From positions 1 through 53,828 of the forward strand of contig NZ_JABGCH010000029.1 of NCBI RefSeq assembly GCF_019799945.1: 53,828 nucleotides of DNA. The letters run 5' to 3'. The translations under genes and the position numbers were made by a program. Shown here piece by piece: positions 47,405-53,828 of the stretch (position 1 is its first letter; every line of letters starts with the position of its first letter). The stretch comes from Modestobacter marinus. Lineage in GTDB: Bacteria > Actinomycetota > Actinomycetes > Mycobacteriales > Geodermatophilaceae. The notes beneath the pieces were generated by a model that had not been told where the DNA came from, ran no database searches, and saw nothing but the letters and a program-made list of their open reading frames with translations.

Positions 47405-49459
47405 TCAGCCCGCCGGCGGCCAGGTCTTGGCGACCATCGTCAGGACGTCGTAGGTCGCCACGGGCTGGCCCTCGGTGTTCACGACGACCGCATCCCACCG
47501 CACCTCGCCGTGGTCGGCGCCCCCGCGCGGGGTGATCTGCTTCGCCGTCAAGGTGACGGTCAGCTCCTCCCCGGGTTTGACGGGGGTGAGGAAGCGCAGG
47601 TGGTCCACGCCGTAGTTGGCCAGCACCGGGCCCGGGTCGGGGTCGACGAACAGACCTGCGGCCCAGCTGACGATGAGGTAGCCGTGCGCGACGCGGCCAC
47701 CGAAGAGCGGGTTGGCCGCGGCGGCCTCCTCGTCCATGTGCGCGTAGAAGGTGTCGCCCGTGAACTCGGCGAAGTGCTCGATGTCCTCGAGCGTCACCGC
47801 GCGCGGGCCCGCGGTCACCGAGTCGCCGATGCGCAGTTCGGCCAGCGACTTCCGGAAGGGGTGCACGGCGTCGTCGTTGCGACGAGCGCCCGTCATCCAG
47901 CGGCCACCGATCGCGGTGAGCATGTCCGGTGAGCCCTGGACGGCGCTGCGCTGCATGTGGCGCAGCACGCCGCGGATGCCGCCGAGTTCTTCCCCACCGC
48001 CGGCACGGCCGGGTCCGCCGTGGACCAGCACCGGGAGCGGGGAGCCGTGGCCGGTGTTCTCCTTCGCGTCGTCCCGGTCGAGCACCAGGATCCGGCCATG
48101 GGCATGCGCGGCACCGAGGACGAACTCGCGCGCGACCGCTTCGTCGTGGGTGACGATCGACCCGACGAGGCTGCCCTGTCCGCGGGCCGCCAGCTCGACG
48201 GCGTGCGCGATCCCGTCGTAGGGCAGCACGGTGCTCACCGGACCGAACGCCTCGACATCGTGCGGCTCGGCGGCCGTTCCGTCGTCGCAGCGCAGCAGCA
48301 TCGGCGGCAGGAAGGCCCCCCGGTCGCGATCGGCACCGACGACCTCGAAGTGCTCCGGGTCGCCGACGACGAGCTCGGCGACCCCGCGCAGTGCCTTGAG
48401 CGAACGCAACACCTCCTCTCGCTGGTCGAGGCTCGCGAGCGCACCCATGGTCACGCCCTCGGCTCCCGGCGCACCGACGACGACCCTCTCCAGCCGCGCC
48501 CGGGTGGCCTCGACGACGTCGTCCACCAGTGCCCGGGGGACGAGCGCGCGGCGGATCGCCGTGCACTTCTGGCCCGCCTTGACGGTCATCTCGGTGACCA
48601 ACTGCTCCACGAAGAGCTCGAACTCCGGCGTCTCGCCAGTGGCGTCGGGGCCCAGCACCGAGCAGTTCAGCGAGTCGGCCTCGGCGTTGAACCGCACCGA
48701 GTTCGCCACCACGGCCGGGTGGCTGCGCAGCTTGCGCGCGGTGGTCGCCGAACCGGTGAAGAACACCAGGTCCTGGCCGGCCAGGCCGTCGAGCACGCCG
48801 GCCGCGCTGCCGGCGAGCAGCTGCAGCGACCCCTCGGGCAGCAGCTCGGACTCCACGATCCTCCGGACGACCGCCTCGGTGAGGTAGGCGGTCTGGCTGG
48901 CCGGCTTGACGACCGTGGGCACACCCGCGAGGAAGGCCGGCGCCAGCTTCTCGAGGAACCCCCACACCGGGAAGTTGAACGCGTTGATCTGGACCGCCAC
49001 CCCGCGCAGTGGCGTGTAGAGGTGCTGGCCGGCGAAGGTGCCGCGCCGGCCGAGCGGCTCGACCGCGCCGTCGAGGACGACGGTGTCATCGGGCAGCTCG
49101 CGCCGCCCCTTGCTGGCGTAGGAGAGCAGCGTGCCGAAGCCGCCGTCGACGTCCACCATGCTGTCCCGATCCGTGGCGCCGGTGCGGCGGGACAGTGCGT
49201 GGAACTCGTCCTTGTCGGCCATCAGCCGCAGGCCCAGCTGCTTGAGCAGACCGGCCCGCTGGTGGAACGTGAGCTCGCGCAGCGCCGGGCCGCCCACCGT
49301 GCGAGCGTGGTCGAGCATCGCGGCCACGTCGAGGCCGGTGCTGCTGACGCGGACGACGGTCTCCCCGGTCACCGCATCGGCGATCGGGATGCCGTCGTCC
49401 GGCGCGCCGTACCACCGGCCGGCGACGTAGCTCTCGAGCAGAGGTGCGGTAGCGGTCAT
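47405..49459 (-). CDS. paaZ: PaaZ: bifunctional oxepin-CoA hydrolase / semialdehyde dehydrogenase
   Basis: PaaZ opens the oxepin-CoA ring and oxidises the resulting aldehyde in phenylacetate degradation. The 684-residue protein fuses an ALDH domain (~1-520) to a MaoC-like hydratase (~535-684). ALDH features are INAFNFPVWGFLEKLAPAFL, FTGSATTARKL, the catalytic Glu in VRFNAEADSLN and the catalytic Cys in KAGQKCTAIRRA. The hydratase Asp-His pair is in FTGDTFYAHMD, with GRVAHGYLIVSWAAGLFVD following. ATG 49459 has GAAGGAGATCGAC. No other paa gene lies nearby, so the rest of the pathway must be elsewhere. Confidence 0.96.
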   Translation of the reverse strand: MTATAPLLESYVAGRWYGAPDDGIPIADAVTGETVVRVSSTGLDVAAMLDHARTVGGPALRELTFHQRAGLLKQLGLRLMADKDEFHALSRRTGATDRDSMVDVDGGFGTLLSYASKGRRELPDDTVVLDGAVEPLGRRGTFAGQHLYTPLRGVAVQINAFNFPVWGFLEKLAPAFLAGVPTVVKPASQTAYLTEAVVRRIVESELLPEGSLQLLAGSAAGVLDGLAGQDLVFFTGSATTARKLRSHPAVVANSVRFNAEADSLNCSVLGPDATGETPEFELFVEQLVTEMTVKAGQKCTAIRRALVPRALVDDVVEATRARLERVVVGAPGAEGVTMGALASLDQREEVLRSLKALRGVAELVVGDPEHFEVVGADRDRGAFLPPMLLRCDDGTAAEPHDVEAFGPVSTVLPYDGIAHAVELAARGQGSLVGSIVTHDEAVAREFVLGAAHAHGRILVLDRDDAKENTGHGSPLPVLVHGGPGRAGGGEELGGIRGVLRHMQRSAVQGSPDMLTAIGGRWMTGARRNDDAVHPFRKSLAELRIGDSVTAGPRAVTLEDIEHFAEFTGDTFYAHMDEEAAAANPLFGGRVAHGYLIVSWAAGLFVDPDPGPVLANYGVDHLRFLTPVKPGEELTVTLTAKQITPRGGADHGEVRWDAVVVNTEGQPVATYDVLTMVAKTWPPAG

Positions 49460-49559
49460 GTCGATCTCCTTCGGGACACCGTGGAGTGCCGGCGTCGCTC
49501 CGGCCTCCCCGATACTGCGGTGAACTCCTCCGGTTCTCCACCTGCGACCTGGGCCGCCC

Positions 49560-49790
49560 GTGCCCAGGGTCAGCGGTGCGCCTCCTGCAGGTGCTGGCGC
49601 CAGCGGGGAGGTCCTCGAGTACACCTACCGGCTCGAAGGTGACCTCCTCACCATCTGGTTCAGCGGCACGGACTCCCCTGCCCGCTTCGAGGGACGGTTC
49701 AGCGCCGACGGCACGACCAACTCCGGAGCGTGGCAGTGGCCGCGCGGGGGCTACGCGTCCACGATGACCCGCGCCGCCGGACGGGGTCGA
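49560..49790 (+). pseudogene. C-terminal remnant of a DUF1579-like protein
   Basis: The plus-strand frame contains LEYTYRLEGDLLTIWFSGTD, then FEGRFSADGTTNSGAWQWPR and GGYASTMTRA, the normal ending of DUF1579-like lipocalin-fold proteins. The N-terminal half is missing and the frame runs on without a natural stop into antisense of the next gene. It looks like a truncated leftover. The start coordinate is approximate. Confidence 0.55.
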
Positions 49791-49808
49791 GCGGGAGGTC
49801 CCGGCGCA

Positions 49809-50510
49809 TCACAGCTTGTACAGCGGCGGGTTCGGCAGCAGCGCGCGTCCGAAGGTCGATGCGCTCACCCCGGCGAGGCACGCGTACCAGGCGACGGCGG
49901 CGGTGGCGAGGCCCAGGTAGCCGCCGAACCTGGTCATGCCCTCGTTGTGCGTCACGTCACCGAGCCCGAGCACGAAGAACGTCGCCGCGAGGAGTGTGAA
50001 GAGCAGGGCCAGTGCCGCGGTGGTGCGCAGCGCGGCGACCCACATGATGACCGTGAAGATGCCCCAGCTGATCAGGTACCAGCCGACCACGGTCGCCCGG
50101 TCGTCGGCGTCCGGGATGTCCGCCGCGTAGAAGGTGACGAACGCCCAGAACGAGAGCCAGAAGGCGCCGTAGGACGTGAAGGCGGTCGCGCCGAAGACAT
50201 TGCCCTTCCGGAACTCCCACATGCCGGCGAGCACCTGCATCGCGCCCCCGTAGGCGAGTGCGACGCCGAAGACGATCGGCTCGCCCGCCGCCGGCAACAG
50301 GCCGGCGTTGAACAGGCTCAACAGGAACGTCGTGAGCGCGAAGCAGCCGAGGCCGAGCGGCGCAGGGTCGGCGATCATCCGGACGTTCTCGGAGGCGAGT
50401 TCCCTTGCCATGGCGACCCGACCGGCGGTCGGGTCGCTCAGGTCGGCCAGGAACTCGCCGCCGGCGTCGACGTTCCGCGTTCCCGGGTGCGGTGCTGCGT
50501 CTCGTGCCAC
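49809..50510 (-). CDS. GPR1/FUN34/YaaH (SatP-like) acetate uptake transporter
   Basis: The 233-residue protein has six membrane helices and the family signature near the first: ADPAPLGLGCFALTTFLLSL (NPAPLGL-type). VFGVALAYGGAMQVLAGMWE, GNVFGATAFTSYGAFWLSFW and FGGYLGLATAAVAWYACLAG follow. It imports acetate or succinate with protons. I chose GTG 50510, with GGAGAGGAGGG upstream; the first 50 residues are a hydrophilic cytoplasmic tail. It is monocistronic on the minus strand. Confidence 0.93.
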   Translation of the reverse strand: MARDAAPHPGTRNVDAGGEFLADLSDPTAGRVAMARELASENVRMIADPAPLGLGCFALTTFLLSLFNAGLLPAAGEPIVFGVALAYGGAMQVLAGMWEFRKGNVFGATAFTSYGAFWLSFWAFVTFYAADIPDADDRATVVGWYLISWGIFTVIMWVAALRTTAALALLFTLLAATFFVLGLGDVTHNEGMTRFGGYLGLATAAVAWYACLAGVSASTFGRALLPNPPLYKL

Positions 50511-50859
50511 GGCAGAGCCCTCCTCTCCGGCCACGGTCGTGCTGCGGCTCTCGGGGGCATCTCGCGATCGGAGCGGGTCACTCCCCTTCCCGGCCGGGCC
50601 GGTCACGGGCCGCCACGGGAAGACTGCGAACGCCCTCCTGCACGACAGTGACGACGACCGCAGTCGACCGTCAAGACGGCTTCAGCGTGTCGCAGCATCG
50701 GCGGAGATCCACTCGGCGAACGTCCCGGGCAGTGCCAGCAGCACGAGGGCCTCGGTGGCATCGCCCACCAGCGGACCCGGCCTCACCGTCCCCAGACCAA
50801 CAGAGAACTCGAGCGCCCTGGATGGGCTGCAGCAACGCGTCATCACGACGGCGCACGGC
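50511..50859. other. 349-bp gap with no supportable gene
   Basis: No frame here has both a plausible start and protein-like composition. It presumably contains the transporter promoter near 50520-50580. Confidence 0.6.
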
Positions 50860-51039
50860 TCATGAGATGGGCACGAAGGTGCAGCCGCTGGCGTGATGCG
50901 CCCGCGCCCGACAGATCCGACCGGTGGGCAGGTGGATCATGCCGCAGCGGCCGGCATCCGCGGTCGGCTCGTCGATGCTGGCGTTGTGCAGATCCAATCG
51001 CTCCTGGCCGGTGCCCGGGAACTGGGGAAAGGGGATCAC
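50860..51039 (-). CDS. Small Cys/His-rich (zinc-finger-like) protein
   Basis: The 59-residue protein ends GRCGMIHLPTGRICRARAHH then ASGCTFVP. The C-x-x-x-H / C-x...H-x..C spacing suggests a small treble-clef-like or zinc-ribbon motif found in many short actinobacterial proteins of unknown role. GTG 51039 is preceded by GAGGAGCACACC. The frame extends upstream, but those residues look noncoding. Confidence 0.65.
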   Translation of the reverse strand: MIPFPQFPGTGQERLDLHNASIDEPTADAGRCGMIHLPTGRICRARAHHASGCTFVPIS

Positions 51040-52108
51040 GGTGTGCTCCTCGCAGTAGGGAGTGCCTGAGTGGTGCCGGAACCTCGCCGTGTCTGCATCT
51101 CGGCACTGGGAGGCGGGCGGCACTGGGATGCCGAGCAGGGGCGGAACGGGCGGCGTCGACGACATGCAGATCGACATCGACCCGGTGGCGATCGCTCTGG
51201 GGGGACGGGGCGACGGGACCGAGGAACAGACGTGGCCGTCATCGCGGCCGGGCGCCGCCCTCGGAATCACAGCCCGCCTCCGCGACGGTCTCCGGTCGTC
51301 AGGAGCTCTTCACCTGCGCGCCCGCGCGGACCGCCGGCGGCTGTCGGGCGGCCGGCGCACGGAGCGGATCGTGGTCACGGTGCCGCGACCGGCGCACCGG
51401 GCTCGGTGGCACGGGGAGCGGGAGCAGCGGACGTCGCCGGCTCAACGAGGATGGGAGGTGAGCCGTTGCGCATGGGTGCCTGGGTGGGTCCCATCAGGGC
51501 CCGCCGATCTCCCCCCGCCAGCGGAGGGGCTGGACGCCGAACTGGCGTCGAGCCGGACGCTACCCGTATCCGAGGTGGATGAGCGGGCCGCGGCCGTTAT
51601 CGCCGATTTCCTTGCACTCGACGACCGCGGGCATCGTCGTCCTGGTCTACTTCGAGCGCAGCGCCGTCACCACCCCACCGAAACGATCGCTCGCTCTACC
51701 GTTGGACGACCTGCACCGACGCTCAGCGCCGCCGTGCGACGACCGTCGACTCGCTGCGCGTGACCGGCAGGTTTCTGGCGCGCCTACCGCGGCGGGACCG
51801 CTAGGAGAACCACGTGAGAAAGCGCGTGCCTGGCTACTCGGGACCGGCAACGGCCACTTCGGCGCTCGCGTCGTCATGCCTTCACGTCCCCGACGACCGG
51901 GCGTACATTCTGGCCCTCATTTCCTGTCGGGGGAGGCGCGCCATGCGTCGACAGGTGCGGCAGTCAGCCCTCGCTGAGGTCGTCGGCCCGGGCGAGATAC
52001 CCGCACGGCGGTTGCCCCATCTCGTCAGACCTCGTCGCCGGAGGCCTCGCGCACGTGGAAGCTGCGTGCCGGAAAGGGGCGCTGCGGGCACTTGGGCTTG
52101 AGGTTCGC

Positions 52109-52126
52109 CGGGCACAGCTGTGCCCG
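52109..52126. repeat. Perfect 18-bp palindrome
   Basis: CGGGCACAG followed by its exact reverse complement CTGTGCCCG, with no spacer. It lies 185 bp upstream of the CHAT gene. It could be an operator or a recombination site. Confidence 0.6.
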
Positions 52127-52170
52127 ACGAGCTCACCTGGCGCTGCCCCGCGTCGTCGTCCCAGTCCGGC

Positions 52171-52228
52171 CAGTGGTCAGTGGTCACTGACTGTCACGCC
52201 TGTTACTCACTGTCACAGCTCGTTGACA
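52171..52228 (+). promoter_or_regulatory. Repeat cluster and -35-like site upstream of the CHAT gene
   Basis: AGTGGTCA occurs at 52172 and 52179, forming an inverted repeat GTCAGTG-N2-CACTGAC (52177-52192). ACTGTCAC occurs at 52190 and 52209, 19 bp apart. A consensus TTGACA lies at 52223-52228. A matching -10 is not clear. The density of related half-sites suggests regulator binding. Confidence 0.45.
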
Positions 52229-52310
52229 GATTCCTGTCCCGTCCGACGCCCAAGGGCACGCTGAGAGCAACCGCTCGTGTACTTGTCTCTCGCAATCTCG
52301 GGGGTTGTGC

Positions 52311-53828
52311 ATGACTGTCATCCGGGGTCCGTACGGCGCAGCGGACGAGTACGCCGACCTGGAGATCGGCCTCCACCGGCGTGACGCCGTCACCTGGAGC
52401 GTGGAGCTCCGGTTCTCGCTGCCCCGGACCGACGCCGAGACGCAACTGGACGTCGCCGGACCGCTGCTGGCCGACATCGACCCGCGCGAGCTCGACGCCA
52501 TCCACGATGAGGAGGAGTACGGCCTCGCGCTGGGCTCGGGCCTGTTCGGCCACGGGGTCGGGCCCGCGTTCCAGACGGCGGTCGCGACCTCGCAGAGCCA
52601 GGGCGTGCGGCTGCGCGTGCGCCTGGTGATGGGTAGCAGCGCCGCCGCGCTGCACGGGCTGAGGTGGGAGACGCTGCGCAACCCCACGGACCGCTCGACA
52701 CTGCTGACCAACGAGAACGTGCTCTTCTCGCGGTACCTCAGCAGCCAGGACTGGCGGCCCGTGGGGGTCCGGCCCCGGGAGGAACTCAAGGCTCTGGCAG
52801 TCGTAGCGGGCCCGTCGGACCTCGACTCGATCGAGGCCGGGCGCCTTCTGGCCCCCGTACGCGTCGATGAGGAGCTGGCCCGTGCCCGTGAAGGGCTGGC
52901 CTCCCTGTCGCTGACGGAGCTGCCGGGGATCGCCGCCCCGACCGCGGCGAACATGCTGGACCGGGTGCGCCGCGGGTTCGACGTCCTCTACCTCGTCTGC
53001 CACGGCTACGTGGTGCACGACGAGCCGGTGCTGCTCTTGGTGGACGAGGATGGCCACGCGGCACCGCTGTTGGGCAGTGAGCTCATCGGCCAGTTGCGGG
53101 ACCTCCCTCGGCTGCCCCGGCTGGTGTTCCTGGCGTCGTGCCAGAGTGCGGGTGCGGGTGCCGACCGGCGCAGCGAGGACGCCGGCGTGCTGGCCGCTTT
53201 GGGACCGCGGCTGGCCGAGGTGGGCGTGCCCGCGGTCGTGGCGATGCAGGGGAACATCACCATGACCACCGCCGCCGCGTTCACCCAGGCCTTCTTCAGG
53301 AGCCTGGACGACGACGGGCTCGTCGACCGCGCGACCGCGGTCGCGCGGGCTGCCGTGCGCGAGCGGCCCGACTGGTGGGTGCCTGCGCTGTTCATGCGGC
53401 TGAAGAGCGGGCGGCTGTGGTACCTGCCCGGAACCGCTCCCGGACGGGAGCGGTTCGACAAATGGCCGTCGCTCATCACCGACCTCGAGGACGGGAAGTG
53501 CACCCCGGTGATCGGGCCCGGAATCACCGACGCGCTGCTGGGCACCCGGCAGGAGATCGCCACGGACTGGGCCCAGAGCTACCGGTTCCCCATGGCGCCC
53601 CACAACCGGGAGAGCATGCCCCAGGTCGCCCAGTACCTGTCGGTCAACCAGGGACGGCGCTTCCTGCGCCGGGAGATGACGAGCCATCTGCGCCGCACCT
53701 TGCTGGAGCGCTACGGCGACGACCTGCCCGAAAACCTGCTGCGCGAGGACGCCTCCCTCGAGGACCGCATCGCCGAAGCCTGGAAAGCGCGGCACCGGCG
53801 CGAGCAGGTCGACCCCTTCTCGGTCCTC
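52311..53828 (+). CDS. CHAT-domain peptidase fused to a SIR2-like domain (partial, runs off the right edge)
   Basis: The frame is open for 506 codons from ATG 52311 to the end of the window. CHAT proteins are caspase-like cysteine peptidases used in bacterial immunity and programmed cell death. Residues ~95-150 (RLRVRLVMGSSAAALHGLRW, LLTNENVLFSRYLSS) are the usual CHAT lead-in. The catalytic dyad is intact: H231 in VLYLVCHGYVV and C277 in LVFLASCQSAG. From ~390 a second domain begins with PVIGPGITDALLG, then EIATDWAQSYRFPM, resembling SIR2-like NAD-processing domains of conflict systems. GGGGG lies 6 bp upstream of the ATG as a possible ribosome binding site. The C-terminus and neighbours are out of view, so whether further sensor or repeat domains follow is unknown. 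Confidence 0.88.
   Translation, partial: MTVIRGPYGAADEYADLEIGLHRRDAVTWSVELRFSLPRTDAETQLDVAGPLLADIDPRELDAIHDEEEYGLALGSGLFGHGVGPAFQTAVATSQSQGVRLRVRLVMGSSAAALHGLRWETLRNPTDRSTLLTNENVLFSRYLSSQDWRPVGVRPREELKALAVVAGPSDLDSIEAGRLLAPVRVDEELARAREGLASLSLTELPGIAAPTAANMLDRVRRGFDVLYLVCHGYVVHDEPVLLLVDEDGHAAPLLGSELIGQLRDLPRLPRLVFLASCQSAGAGADRRSEDAGVLAALGPRLAEVGVPAVVAMQGNITMTTAAAFTQAFFRSLDDDGLVDRATAVARAAVRERPDWWVPALFMRLKSGRLWYLPGTAPGRERFDKWPSLITDLEDGKCTPVIGPGITDALLGTRQEIATDWAQSYRFPMAPHNRESMPQVAQYLSVNQGRRFLRREMTSHLRRTLLERYGDDLPENLLREDASLEDRIAEAWKARHRREQVDPFSVL

Larger units (their letters stand above)
51040..52310. other. 1.27-kb region without a supportable gene; repeat-rich right end
   Basis: No ORF here has a good ribosome binding site and a recognisable product. 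Short protein-like segments (ERAAAVIADFLALDDRGH and SLHSTTAGIVVLVYFERS near 51590-51660) suggest decayed genes. Parts of 51600-52300 look lower in GC than the surroundings. The right end holds a perfect palindrome (52109-52126) and a repeat cluster (52171-52228) before the CHAT gene. Confidence 0.55.

Noticed and set aside
51882-52187. Minus-strand ORF starting TTDHWPDWDDD
   Set aside because: The first residues look protein-like, but there is no ribosome binding site, the rest is Arg/Pro-rich, and the start lies within the repeat cluster.
52203-53795. A 530-codon minus-strand ORF opposite the CHAT gene
   Set aside because: Its composition is that of an antisense shadow, while the plus strand has clear CHAT motifs with intact catalytic residues.
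1-53828. CRISPR arrays, rRNA genes or insertion sequences
   Set aside because: No regularly spaced repeats, rRNA-like sequence or transposase was recognised. The only mobile-element gene is the broken tyrosine recombinase.

Overview
The window is high-GC actinobacterial chromosome. The codon usage, the many GTG starts, the leaderless promoters and the family mix (DUF6191, DUF5994, DUF6869, Clp-N regulators, a cysteine leader peptide) suggest the Geodermatophilaceae (Blastococcus, Geodermatophilus or Modestobacter type). That placement is inference from general resemblance, not a database result.

Layout. 1-4,720 is a decayed accessory segment: a small coiled-coil gene, a frameshifted HD-domain pseudogene, unassigned remnants, an intact HD-domain paralogue on the opposite strand, and a frameshifted tyrosine recombinase that ends 94 bp from the 3' end of a tRNA-Ala(GGC) gene. 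4,770-8,600 holds the tRNA, a coupled DUF6191/AraC/VOC operon, a secreted M23 peptidase and the end of a copper cluster. 8,600-10,380 completes that cluster (copC-copD fusion, ycnI-like, SCO). 10,450-12,183 is a phosphate module (DUF47/PhoU-like regulator plus PiT transporter) with a candidate PHO box, followed by an MFS exporter. 13,680-14,900 is a TauE/SafE transporter behind a cysteine leader peptide. 14,948-17,289 is an XRE-cupin regulator divergent from a thioredoxin-reductase-like enzyme and a methyltransferase.

17,290-18,223 is an epimerase gene broken in two places by copies of a dispersed repeat; two further copies follow typA and the yceI-like gene. 18,300-26,460 is mostly housekeeping: P-loop NTPase, DUF5994, typA, YceI with a divergent MarR, a glycerophosphodiesterase, a second MarR and a K+ channel. 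26,465-33,055 holds DinB, a GH63-type glucosylglycerate hydrolase candidate, DUF6869, a membrane-anchored molybdopterin oxidoreductase with a fasciclin lipoprotein, and a Clp-N/HTH regulator behind two matched inverted repeats. 33,278-36,889 is a sulfation cluster: sulfotransferase, ATP sulfurylase with a degenerate APS-kinase-like tail, and a histidine phosphatase.

37,183-50,510 carries an antiporter, a large LuxR-type ATPase regulator with a flavin monooxygenase downstream, a DksA-like protein, a D-amino-acid dehydrogenase-like flavoprotein, an LLM oxidoreductase, paaZ and an acetate-type transporter. 50,511-52,310 is nearly gene-free, with one 59-residue zinc-finger-like gene and a repeat-rich patch. 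It leads into the most notable gene: a CHAT peptidase fused to a SIR2-like domain (52,311 to the window edge), which runs off the right end. It has the architecture of bacterial conflict or defence proteins, so any partners would lie beyond this window.
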